Origin: Alangreenwoodia sp964438605
GTDB lineage: Bacteria; Bacillota; Clostridia; Peptostreptococcales; Anaerovoracaceae
Length of the DNA stretch: 12,420 nucleotides
Assembly (NCBI GenBank): GCA_964438605.1
Contig: CAYTKT010000056.1
Location: forward strand, 1-12,420
Reading direction: 5' to 3'
The position numbers and the translations under genes are program-made. Under the pieces are notes generated by a model that worked only from the letters and a program-made list of their open reading frames with translations, was not told where the DNA came from and did not search any database. Shown here one piece after another: positions 1 through 7,440 of the stretch (positions within the stretch are counted from its first letter, which is position 1; each line of letters starts with the position of its first letter).

Positions 1-398
1 CATGTGTGACTTCCGGCATGACGCAGCATCAGATGCTGAAAGCGGCGTTTAATTACGTGATTAATAATTTTAAGTACCTTTCAAGGTCGAAGGTCGCCAG
101 AGGCGCAAAGGGATGGACGGAATCATATGCGATACCGATGTTCCAGACGCATAAAGGCAACTGTTACAGCTATGCATCTGTGTACTACTATCTTGCGAAG
201 AATTTCGGCTACAATCCGAGAGAAGTTTCCGGATATCTCGGCCATAATATGCAGTCTCACGGCTGGATTGAAATTGATATTGGCGGACGGACATATGTTT
301 ATGACACAGAATTGACGTATGCACGCAGAAGAGATGGATATAATTATTATCTGTTTGAGATAACGTATGCGGGTTCTCCTTTTATTTACACAAAATAA
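1..398 (+). CDS. Transglutaminase-like surface protein, C-terminal part (5' end outside window)
   Basis: This open frame enters from the left edge (first full codon at 3) and stops at 396-398. About 131 C-terminal residues are visible. They form a transglutaminase-like (papain-fold) core: Cys in HKGNCYSYAS (codon 162-164), His in SHGWIEID (258-260) and Asp in VYDTELTY (303-305), giving the expected Cys-His-Asp order. A hand alignment with the end of the SLH protein at 9431-10849 matches about 69 of 131 residues, so the two are paralogues. The missing N-terminus may therefore also carry a signal peptide and SLH repeats, but that cannot be seen here. The GTG at 6 is only an internal codon, because homology to the paralogue continues upstream of it. 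Members of this fold act as cross-linking enzymes, proteases or deamidases, so the reaction is not predictable. Confidence 0.85.
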   Translation, partial: CVTSGMTQHQMLKAAFNYVINNFKYLSRSKVARGAKGWTESYAIPMFQTHKGNCYSYASVYYYLAKNFGYNPREVSGYLGHNMQSHGWIEIDIGGRTYVYDTELTYARRRDGYNYYLFEITYAGSPFIYTK

Positions 399-429
399 AG
401 AATTACAAACAGTTAAAAATTGACTGATA

Positions 430-485
430 CTGCGGGAAAGAAGGCCGTCAGAGAACAAAATTGTTCAAGAGCCGGATTCCCGCAG
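430..485 (+). other. Intergenic hairpin between two transglutaminase-like genes
   Basis: CTGCGGGAA (430-438) is perfectly complementary to TTCCCGCAG (477-485), giving a 9-bp outer stem. Inside it, GAACAA (453-458) pairs with TTGTTC (461-466) across a very short loop. A 3-bp GC helix (CCG 445-447 with CGG 473-475) can form in between. No U-tract follows, so it does not look like a standard intrinsic terminator. It could be an RNA processing or stabilising element, an attenuator, or a decayed terminator of the upstream gene. The pairing is directly visible; the function is unknown. The rest of the 399-528 gap shows no clear promoter. Confidence 0.5.
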
Positions 486-528
486 CTGTTAAAATATGGA
501 AATATTGGAAATACGATGGAGGGAGCGA

Positions 529-1560
529 ATGAATTTATCACTTGACGACTTTCTGTTCTATGGCGGCATTGTTTTGATGGCAGGAACTGTTTTGCTGGGT
601 ATTGTCTCGGCTTTCGCATTTCATAAAGCAAAAAAATTTATGGATTTACAGCAAACGGCCACAGGTGATACCACGTACTTGCGCAGGGCAAAACGAACGA
701 CGGCATTAGTGTTGTCGATTGTTTTCCTCGCGGGCGGAGGAGCAGTTTTTGTGGAATCGGCGCAGATGGGGTATCTGGAGAACCTGTATGTTTTGAATTC
801 TCTCGGCGTCCATATTTCCGGAGATTCTCAGAATACGGTAAAAAATCCGGCAAAGTCTGATGAGGAACCGCCTGTGATTGAGGGCGTTGCTGAGTTGACG
901 GTAGCTGCCGGAGACAGCGTTTCCTATAAAAAGGGCGTGAAGGTTTCCGACAATCAGGATGAGAATGTGACGCTCAGAGTCAACAGCAGCAAGGTGGATC
1001 TTGAGGTGCCGGGTGAATATCCTGTCGTTTACATAGCGGAAGATGCTGCCGGAAATATAGCGGAGGACGCAGCGATTATTCATGTAACAGAGCCGAGTGC
1101 TGAAACGGCGTCAGAACAGGTTGTAAACAGGAAAGCGGATGAAGTGCTGGCAAAGATTACAACACCTCAAATGAGCCAGTATGAAGTGGCGAAAGCGATT
1201 TTCAACTGGGTACACAGTAATGTTGCCTGGCTGGACGGAAGTCCAAAGACGAACTGGGTTGAGGGCGCATACCATGGCCTCTTTGAGCACAGGGGGGATT
1301 GTTATGTATATGCTTCTACTTCAAAATGTTTACTGACAAGAGCCGGAATTAAAAATATGGATATTGGATTTTCGAAACCGGAGAGGACGCATTACTGGAA
1401 CCTGATCGATCTGGGAGAAGGATGGTATCATTTTGATACGACGAGAAGGGCAGATGGGAGATCCTTTTTTTATTGCAGTGATGAAAAGATAAGAGCATAT
1501 TCCGCGTCGCATAATGGAAGTCATGCGTATGATCCGGCGCAATATCCTGTAATACAATGA
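529..1560 (+). CDS. Membrane-anchored transglutaminase-like protein with an Ig-like domain
   Basis: 343 residues from ATG 529. I prefer this start over the in-frame ATG at 496 because GGAGGGAG lies a few bases upstream of 529 and nothing comparable precedes 496. Two hydrophobic segments (about residues 9-31 and 59-75) flank a basic loop with KAKK and RRAKR. By the positive-inside rule the loop is cytoplasmic and the large C-terminal part is outside. Residues about 113-187 resemble a bacterial Ig-like domain of the DUF5011/HYR type (start PPVIEG, later AEDAAGNIA). Residues about 205-343 are a transglutaminase-like core with Cys258 (HRGDCYVYAS), His288 (THYWNLID) and Asp303 (YHFDTT). It differs clearly from the C-terminal domains of the other two such proteins here and is not a recent copy. 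The racemase gene begins 25 bases downstream, which suggests cotranscription. Cross-linking, protease and deamidase activities are all possible. Confidence 0.85.
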   Translation: MNLSLDDFLFYGGIVLMAGTVLLGIVSAFAFHKAKKFMDLQQTATGDTTYLRRAKRTTALVLSIVFLAGGGAVFVESAQMGYLENLYVLNSLGVHISGDSQNTVKNPAKSDEEPPVIEGVAELTVAAGDSVSYKKGVKVSDNQDENVTLRVNSSKVDLEVPGEYPVVYIAEDAAGNIAEDAAIIHVTEPSAETASEQVVNRKADEVLAKITTPQMSQYEVAKAIFNWVHSNVAWLDGSPKTNWVEGAYHGLFEHRGDCYVYASTSKCLLTRAGIKNMDIGFSKPERTHYWNLIDLGEGWYHFDTTRRADGRSFFYCSDEKIRAYSASHNGSHAYDPAQYPVIQ

Positions 1561-1585
1561 AAAAAAGATGGAGAGATGTACAAAA

Positions 1586-2302
1586 ATGCGGACATTAGGC
1601 GTAATTGGCGGACTCGGACCTATGGCGACGGCTTATTTCATGCAGATGGTCATAGAAATGACAAAAGCGGATAAGGATCAAGATCATATTGACATGATTG
1701 TGTATCATTGTCCTTCTATTCCGGACAGAACGAACTATATCATGGGAAAAAGCATAGAAGATCCAGGAATTCCCATGATTTCAGCCGGGAAAAAGCTGAC
1801 TGCGGCGGGAGCGGAACTGATCGCGGTTCCATGTGTTACGGCAGGCTATTTTTACGATCGGATGTCCGAAAAAATCCGGGTTCCGATTATCAATATCGCG
1901 GAGGAGACAGCTGATTATCTGACATCGCAGAATGTAGAAACTGTTGGCGTCATGGCTACGGACGGCACTTTAAAAAGCGGACTGTTTCAAAAATCGTTTT
2001 ATAAAAGAGGAATCCGGATGGTTTTGCCCGGAGAAAGCGGACAAAGTGATGTGATGCATCTTATTTATCAAAATATAAAGGCAGCGAAACCGGCTGAGAT
2101 GAATTTGTTTGAGCGCGTTTCAGACGAATTGCGAGAAAAAGGTTCTCAGGTGATTATTCTTGGTTGTACCGAGCTTTCTATGATTGAAAAGGAAGGAAAC
2201 ATCGGAGCGGGATATTTGGATGCCATGCGGGTTTTGGCAAAATGCTGTGTGGAACGATGCGGAATTTTAAAAAGAGAATACCGACAGTTGATTACAAAAT
2301 AA
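1586..2302 (+). CDS. Aspartate/glutamate racemase family protein
   Basis: 238 residues from ATG 1586. GGAGAG at 1570-1575 favours this start over the in-frame ATG at 1568, and the family's N-terminal motif (GVIGGLGPMATAYF) then begins at residue 5. The family interconverts L- and D-aspartate or glutamate in the cytosol without a cofactor, using two cysteines as acid and base. Both are present: Cys83 in VPCVTAGYFYD and Cys194 in ILGCTELSMI, a spacing typical of aspartate racemases. One oddity: the first motif is usually close to PCNTAH, whereas here Asn is Val and His is Gly, so substrate choice may differ. The gene sits 6 bases before an amino-acid adenylation gene, so it likely supplies a D-amino acid to that enzyme. 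Family assignment is firm; the substrate is not proven. Confidence 0.88.
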   Translation: MRTLGVIGGLGPMATAYFMQMVIEMTKADKDQDHIDMIVYHCPSIPDRTNYIMGKSIEDPGIPMISAGKKLTAAGAELIAVPCVTAGYFYDRMSEKIRVPIINIAEETADYLTSQNVETVGVMATDGTLKSGLFQKSFYKRGIRMVLPGESGQSDVMHLIYQNIKAAKPAEMNLFERVSDELREKGSQVIILGCTELSMIEKEGNIGAGYLDAMRVLAKCCVERCGILKREYRQLITK

Positions 2303-2308
2303 AAGGGG

Positions 2309-3823
2309 ATGTATGAATTGGAAGTGATACAAAATGTATTATCTTATTTAGACGGGATTGTAAAAAAGGTTCCGGATAAGACAGCATATGCCGATGAAGA
2401 TGAAGATTATACCTTTCAGCAGGTATATGATCAGAGCCGTTCTATCGGGACCTATATAACACAACACGGCTTATATAAAGAGCCGGTTGTAGTTTTTATG
2501 AGCAAGTCACCGAGAATGATTATATCTTTTTTGGGCGTCGTTACAGCCGGATGTTTTTATGTTCCTGTTGACGAAGAAATGCCGCAGAGCAGAATTGAAT
2601 TGATCTTTGCGAATTGTCAGCCGAAGCTCGTCATTTGTGACGAAAGCACTGCGGGAAAGGTGAAAACATTTGACTTTCACGGCGTTGCCTGCCTGTATGG
2701 TGAAATGACAAATACGCCGGAAGATTCGCAGAAACTGAGAGCGATACGCGAAAAAGCGCTTGATACTGACCCTGTCTACATTGTATTTACCTCAGGGTCT
2801 ACCGGAATTCCAAAGGGAGTGACGGCGTGCCACCGCTCTGTGATCGATTATATTGAGCACCTGTCTGAGGTTTTGTCGTTCAGCGAGGAAACTGTATTTG
2901 CGAATCAGACGCCGCTGTATTTTGACGCATGTCTGAAGGAAATTTATCCTACTCTGAAGTTTGGCGCAACTACATATCTTGTTCCGAAGCGACTGTTTAT
3001 GTTTCCTGTAGATTTGGTATCTTTTTTGAACAGGCACAAAGTAAATACTATCTGCTGGGTTGTTTCGGCATTGACGATGATTTCTGCGTTTGGAACGTTT
3101 GAAATTGTAAAGCCCCAGTATTTGAAAACGATTGCCTTTGGCAGTGAGGTATTTCCTGTGAAGCAGTTTAAAATCTGGAAAAATGCACTTCCGGAAGCGT
3201 CTTTTGTCAATCTTTATGGGCCGACGGAGGGAACAGGCATGTGTTGTTATTATCGTCTTGAGCGGGAATTGCGGGATGATGAAGCGATTCCGATTGGAAA
3301 ACCGTTTCAGAACACGGAAATTCTGCTTTTGGACGAAAATAACAGACTGGCCGCGGAAGGCGAAATCTGCATCCGGGGAACGGGTGTTACTTTGGGCTAT
3401 TATAACGATTTGCAAAAAACGTCGGAATCATTTGTGCAGAATCCGCTGAATACGGCTTATCCCGAAATTATTTACAGAACGGGTGATCTTGGAAAATACA
3501 ATGAGTTTGGAGAGCTGGTCTTTGTGTCGAGAAAAGATTACCAGATTAAGCATATGGGGCACCGTATCGAATTGGGGGAGATAGAAGCAAATGTCAATCT
3601 GATTGACAGTGTAAAGATGTGTGCCTGTGTTTATGAGGAACGAAAAGGCAGGATCATATTGTTTTATGTGGGAGATATTGAGAAAAAGGAACTGGTGAAA
3701 ATTTTAAAATCAATGATTCCACATTATATGATACCAAATCATGTAGAACGTTTAGAAACCATGCCGTTTACTGCGAATGGAAAGATCGATCGGGTTTTTC
3801 TGAAAAACAGTTTGGAAAAATAG
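2309..3823 (+). CDS. Amino-acid adenylation enzyme, DltA/NRPS A-domain type
   Basis: 504 residues, about the length of DltA (roughly 500), and a stand-alone adenylation enzyme without condensation or thioesterase domains. It should activate an amino acid with ATP and load it on the carrier protein encoded next. Motifs in order: A3 TSGSTGIPKG (from residue 161), A4 FDACLKE (Asp206), A5 YGPTEG (Gly304), A7 YRTGDL (from 389), A8 HRIELGEIE, and A10 NGKIDR with catalytic Lys492. Asp206 matches the residue that binds the substrate alpha-amino group in NRPS A domains, which supports an alpha-amino acid substrate. The next specificity positions read Ala207 and Lys210; the Lys is consistent with an acidic side chain. 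AAAAGGGG abuts ATG 2309, so an in-frame TTG at 2318, about 9 bases from it, is a plausible alternative start. D-alanine remains a possible substrate. Confidence 0.9.
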   Translation: MYELEVIQNVLSYLDGIVKKVPDKTAYADEDEDYTFQQVYDQSRSIGTYITQHGLYKEPVVVFMSKSPRMIISFLGVVTAGCFYVPVDEEMPQSRIELIFANCQPKLVICDESTAGKVKTFDFHGVACLYGEMTNTPEDSQKLRAIREKALDTDPVYIVFTSGSTGIPKGVTACHRSVIDYIEHLSEVLSFSEETVFANQTPLYFDACLKEIYPTLKFGATTYLVPKRLFMFPVDLVSFLNRHKVNTICWVVSALTMISAFGTFEIVKPQYLKTIAFGSEVFPVKQFKIWKNALPEASFVNLYGPTEGTGMCCYYRLERELRDDEAIPIGKPFQNTEILLLDENNRLAAEGEICIRGTGVTLGYYNDLQKTSESFVQNPLNTAYPEIIYRTGDLGKYNEFGELVFVSRKDYQIKHMGHRIELGEIEANVNLIDSVKMCACVYEERKGRIILFYVGDIEKKELVKILKSMIPHYMIPNHVERLETMPFTANGKIDRVFLKNSLEK

Positions 3824-3843
3824 TTTAAAGGAGAAATAATGGA

Positions 3844-4086
3844 ATGGACAATATAAGAGAAAAAATTTTAGAAATTTTGACAGATATGCATCCTGATGAA
3901 GATATTGAACATTGCAATGTGCTGGTGGATGAAAAGGTTTTGGATTCATTTGATATCGTTACGCTGATTGCATCGATCAGCGACGAGTTTGATGTGGCTG
4001 TTACGGCGGATAAAATCGTTGCGGAGAATTTCAATTCTGTCGAAGCCTTATGCAGGATGATTGCGGAATTGATGGATGAAGAATAA
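3844..4086 (+). CDS. Acyl/aminoacyl carrier protein, DltC-like
   Basis: An 80-residue acidic protein of the phosphopantetheine-binding carrier family. Ser35 in the motif LDSFDIV is the expected attachment site for 4'-phosphopantetheine, at the start of the second helix. Size and position right after an adenylation enzyme match DltC, the D-alanyl carrier protein. The aminoacyl group would be held as a thioester and delivered to the MBOAT protein at the membrane. AAGGAG (3828-3833) lies 10 bases before ATG 3844. An earlier ATG at 3839 reaches a stop after five codons, so it is not the start. The gene begins 20 bases after the adenylation gene. A fatty-acid ACP is less likely given the neighbours. 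Confidence 0.9.
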   Translation: MDNIREKILEILTDMHPDEDIEHCNVLVDEKVLDSFDIVTLIASISDEFDVAVTADKIVAENFNSVEALCRMIAELMDEE

Positions 4087-4125
4087 GATGAAATACTGGT
4101 TTTAGATAATATATAAGAATGGAAT

Positions 4126-4659
4126 GTGGTGAAGGTGAAAAAAATATTAAAAATAATATGTTTTTGTGTAATATGCATCAGCCTATTGGCTGGTTGCGGC
4201 GCGGAGGGCGCGGAGAATCAACTGAAATCTTCTGAAGAAGTGGAGGAAGAGTCGTCAGGCGGATACATATTTGAAAGTAATGGCGTTGAAATAAAAGTGG
4301 ACGAAGAAGTTTCCGGGATTGTAGAACAACTGGGTGAACCGGAAAAGTATTATGAGGAACCGAGCTGTGCAGCTCAGGGGATTGCGAAAATATATACTTA
4401 TCCTGGTTTTCGGATGGAAACCTATCCGGATGGAGACAAAGATCTGGTCGCATGTGTGATATTAAAGGATGACAGCGTGGCTACACCGGAGGGTGTGGAT
4501 CTGTCTATGGGAAAAGATGATATAGTTGCGGTGTATGGTTCTGATTATGCAGAATCGGAAAACAGTATGGTGTATGAAAAAAGAGGCACGAAGCTGAGTT
4601 TTATTTTAGATGGAGACGATATTGTTTCTATTGAATATGATTCGCCTGTTTTAAATTAG
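4126..4659 (+). CDS. Predicted lipoprotein of unknown function
   Basis: 177 residues from GTG 4126. The N-terminus is a typical lipoprotein signal: MVKVKK, a hydrophobic stretch, then the lipobox LAGC with Cys24 as the lipidated residue. An acidic, Ser-rich linker (about residues 25-45) leads to the mature domain. Residues about 49-177 appear to contain two related halves, each beginning with a short Gly-Val-Asp/Glu-rich strand, then a helix ending near a Gly (EQLGEP; AVYGSD), then a strand-rich part. This arrangement recalls small BamE/PepSY-like domains, but I cannot assign a family. GTG codons at 4129 and 4135 are alternative starts; no strong Shine-Dalgarno decides between them. Its place between the carrier and MBOAT genes suggests a role outside the membrane in the same pathway, perhaps acceptor binding or complex assembly. 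That role is inferred from position alone. Confidence 0.75.
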   Translation: MVKVKKILKIICFCVICISLLAGCGAEGAENQLKSSEEVEEESSGGYIFESNGVEIKVDEEVSGIVEQLGEPEKYYEEPSCAAQGIAKIYTYPGFRMETYPDGDKDLVACVILKDDSVATPEGVDLSMGKDDIVAVYGSDYAESENSMVYEKRGTKLSFILDGDDIVSIEYDSPVLN

Positions 4660-4672
4660 GGAGAGTTTCAAT

Positions 4673-6265
4673 ATGCTCTTTACATCATATGGATTTTTAG
4701 CATTTATATTTATTCTGCTTTTTCTTTATTATTTTATTCCAAAGAAGTATCAATGGATACTTTTACTTGCGGCGAGTTATGTTTTTTATTTTATTGCTGG
4801 AGCAAGCTATCTCGTCTATATCTTGACAACGACGGTAACAACGTACCTCGCTGCCCGTATGATTGGACAGAACGAGAAGAAGCAGAAGGAGTATATTAAG
4901 GAACATAAAGCGGAATTATCCCAGGAAAAACGAAAGCTGTACAAGAAACGTCAAAAAAAAATTCGTTCCTGCTGGCTGGCTGCCTGTATTTTTATAAATA
5001 TCGGGATACTTGCAGTAGTAAAATATTCGAATTTTATGATTTCAAATATAAATCATATTTTCGATATGTTTGGCGGAAGCAGACATATCTCTTTTCTGAC
5101 GCTGGCGCTTCCTCTGGGTATCTCCTTTTATACTTTTCAGGCGACGGGGTACTTGATTGACGTTTACAGAGGAGTTTATCCTGCAGAAAAAAATTTGTTG
5201 AAATTCGCTCTGTTTGTCGCTTTTTTTCCTCAGTTGATTCAGGGGCCGATCAGCCGCTTCGGGGATTTGTCGAAGACACTTTATGAGGAGCATCCGTTTG
5301 AAAGCAGAACGGTGTGCCGCGGGTTGCAGCGTGTCCTTTGGGGATATTTCAAGAAAATGGTCATTGCAGACAGGATATTGACGGGCGTCAGTACGATTAC
5401 AGGTGATACGTCAGCCTACTCCGGCGCGTACATATTTGTAGGGATGATTTTTTATACGCTGGAGCTTTATGCAGATTTTACCGGCGGCATAGATATTACC
5501 ATCGGAATAGCTGAAGCCATGGGAATTAAAGTGCAGGAAAACTTTATCCGGCCTTATTTTTCGAAAAGTCTGAAGGAATACTGGCGGAGATGGCATATTT
5601 CTATGTGCAGCTGGTTCAGGGATTATCTGTTTTATCCTTTTTCTACCAGCAGAGTCATGCAAAAGCTTTCCAAGTTTTGCCGCAGGCATTTTGGTGAGGC
5701 GGCAGGCAGACGGATACCGCTGTACCTGTCCTCTTTTGTCGTATGGTTTGCGACAGGAATCTGGCATGGAGCCAGCTGGAATTTTATTTTCTGGGGATTG
5801 AGCAACTGGGCTGTTCTGATGATTTCAGAGGAACTTGAGCCTCTGTATAAGAAGTTTCACCATCGTTTTTCTGTGGAAGGGAAGACGGTGTATAAAATTT
5901 TCCAAGTAGTACGAACATTTTTGCTGGTATGTGTTTTGAATTTATTTGATTGTTACGAACACCTTTCAGATACATTCAAAATGATTTTATCTATGTTGAC
6001 AGCAGATAATTGGAATATTTTGTGGAACGGGGAATTGATGAGCATTGGGCTGACAGCGATCGACTATGTGATTTTGGTTCTGGGAGCGTTTGTTTTGCTT
6101 CTGGTGAGTCTCCGGCAGCGCAACGGCAGTGTCAGGGATGCGATCTCACAGAGAGCATATCCGCTCCGGTTTTGCATTTGGTACGGATTATTTTTAGTAG
6201 TACTTCTGATGGGGGCATATGGAATCGGGTATGATGCAAATCAATTCATTTATAATCAATTTTGA
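4673..6265 (+). CDS. MBOAT-family O-acyltransferase, DltB/AlgI-like
   Basis: 530 residues and strongly hydrophobic, with multiple membrane segments; it opens with MLFTSYGFLAF followed by long hydrophobic helices. This is the membrane-bound O-acyltransferase family, which moves an acyl or aminoacyl group from a cytosolic donor across the membrane for attachment to an extracellular polymer. The two family histidines are visible: His308 in EYWRRWHIS and His365 in GIWHGASWNFIFWG, the latter matching the catalytic His. Residues about 70-100 form a very basic cytosolic loop (EKKQKEY, KKRQKK), plausible for carrier docking. GGGAGAG precedes ATG 4673 at good spacing, 13 bases after the lipoprotein gene. 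MBOAT proteins also serve alginate and other polysaccharide O-acetylation, but the adjacent adenylation enzyme and carrier favour an aminoacyl donor. Confidence 0.9.
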   Translation: MLFTSYGFLAFIFILLFLYYFIPKKYQWILLLAASYVFYFIAGASYLVYILTTTVTTYLAARMIGQNEKKQKEYIKEHKAELSQEKRKLYKKRQKKIRSCWLAACIFINIGILAVVKYSNFMISNINHIFDMFGGSRHISFLTLALPLGISFYTFQATGYLIDVYRGVYPAEKNLLKFALFVAFFPQLIQGPISRFGDLSKTLYEEHPFESRTVCRGLQRVLWGYFKKMVIADRILTGVSTITGDTSAYSGAYIFVGMIFYTLELYADFTGGIDITIGIAEAMGIKVQENFIRPYFSKSLKEYWRRWHISMCSWFRDYLFYPFSTSRVMQKLSKFCRRHFGEAAGRRIPLYLSSFVVWFATGIWHGASWNFIFWGLSNWAVLMISEELEPLYKKFHHRFSVEGKTVYKIFQVVRTFLLVCVLNLFDCYEHLSDTFKMILSMLTADNWNILWNGELMSIGLTAIDYVILVLGAFVLLLVSLRQRNGSVRDAISQRAYPLRFCIWYGLFLVVLLMGAYGIGYDANQFIYNQF

Positions 6266-6322
6266 TGATAATGGATTAAAATTGTGTTTATCTCTGCATT
6301 TCAGGAAAGCAAAGGTGATGGA

Positions 6323-7411
6323 ATGGAATTTGACGAGGAGCGCCAGACGAAATCATGGAAATCCGGAACGCGATTGCAAAGATACAGAAGGGTTGTTGTG
6401 ACGATTGTGATCGTAGTCGTAAGTTTGTTTTTGCTCCAAGCGCTGCTTGTTCCTAAATATGTGGATGGTGTAGTCGAGGGCGCTTTTATTCAGGAATATT
6501 ACAGGGAAAATAAAGACTTCGATGTTATTTTTACAGGCGATTGTGAGGTTTACGAAAATTTTTCACCGCCTGTACTCTGGGAAGATTATGGAATCAACAG
6601 CTATATTCGCGGCAGCGCAGAGCAGTATATCTGGCAGTCATATTACATATTGGAAGACACTCTTCGCTATGAGACACCGAAGGCGGTCATATTTAACGTG
6701 CTGTCTCTCGAATTTGAAGAATCTCAGAGTGAGGCTTATAACCGCATGACGCTGGAAGGAATGAGATGGTCTTCTTCCAAGGTTAAAGCGATTCGCGCCT
6801 CTATGAAGCCGGAAGAAAAGTTTCTCGATTATGTTTTTCCGATTCTGCGGTATCATACAAGATGGAGTCAGCTGACGAAAGCCGATGTGAAATATATGTT
6901 TCAAACAAAGCGCGTTTCTCATAATGGCTATTATATGCGGGTAGATGTGAAACCGGCGGAAAATGTGCCGGAAGGGAAGATTCTGAGCGATTACAGTTTT
7001 AGCGACAGAGCGTGGAAATATCTTGATATGATGAGGGAGCTTTGTGAGAAAAACGGGATTTCTCTGATATTGATTAAAGCGCCGAGCCTTTATCCTTATT
7101 GGTATGATGAATGGGAAGAACAGGTTAAAAATTATGCGGACAAGTATAATTTAAAATATATTAATTTTCTGGAATTAGCGGATGAGATTGGGATCGATTA
7201 CAATACGGATACTTATGATGCGGGACTTCATATGAATCTTTCCGGCGCGGAAAAGCTTTCCCGTTATCTTGGCCGGTATCTTTCTGAAGAAATGAAAATT
7301 GCCGACCGCAGAGGGGAAGCTTCGCTTGATAAGATCTGGGATGAAAAAATAGAAGCGTATGAAGCGGATAAGCGGACGCAGTACCGGAAATATGGCTTGC
7401 AGGAAAATTGA
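6323..7411 (+). CDS. Membrane-anchored SGNH/DltD-like protein, Cys at the nucleophile position
   Basis: 362 residues from ATG 6323, chosen because AAAGGTG sits just upstream; the in-frame GTG at 6284 has no ribosome site. A basic N-terminus (RLQRYRR) and one hydrophobic segment (about residues 23-43) predict a membrane anchor with the body outside. The domain resembles the SGNH/GDSL-type partners of MBOAT proteins (DltD, AlgJ/AlgX class). Block I reads FTGDCEVYENF, with Cys74 where SGNH enzymes carry Ser. The C-terminal block DAGLHMNLSGAEKLS supplies Asp299 and His303, although the usual spacing is Asp-x-x-His and here it is one residue longer. In the dlt model this protein finishes transfer to the envelope polymer. 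A thiol-based aminoacyl transfer, or a non-catalytic scaffold, are both possible. The gene begins 57 bases after the MBOAT gene. Confidence 0.8.
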   Translation: MEFDEERQTKSWKSGTRLQRYRRVVVTIVIVVVSLFLLQALLVPKYVDGVVEGAFIQEYYRENKDFDVIFTGDCEVYENFSPPVLWEDYGINSYIRGSAEQYIWQSYYILEDTLRYETPKAVIFNVLSLEFEESQSEAYNRMTLEGMRWSSSKVKAIRASMKPEEKFLDYVFPILRYHTRWSQLTKADVKYMFQTKRVSHNGYYMRVDVKPAENVPEGKILSDYSFSDRAWKYLDMMRELCEKNGISLILIKAPSLYPYWYDEWEEQVKNYADKYNLKYINFLELADEIGIDYNTDTYDAGLHMNLSGAEKLSRYLGRYLSEEMKIADRRGEASLDKIWDEKIEAYEADKRTQYRKYGLQEN

Positions 7412-7440
7412 GCTGAGGATTTATATGAGGGACAAGTGAA

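Noticed and set aside
2792..3415. A 207-codon open frame on the - strand inside the adenylation gene
   Set aside because: It is antisense to a gene with clear catalytic motifs, has no recognisable domain and no ribosome site; it is a shadow frame.
4087..4125. AT-rich spacer with a -10-like TATAAG before the lipoprotein gene
   Set aside because: No acceptable -35 at the right distance; the gene is more simply read as part of the same transcript.
4362..4375. Palindrome GAGCTG-TG-CAGCTC inside the lipoprotein gene
   Set aside because: It is short, within coding sequence, has no U-tract and no second copy, so it is probably chance.
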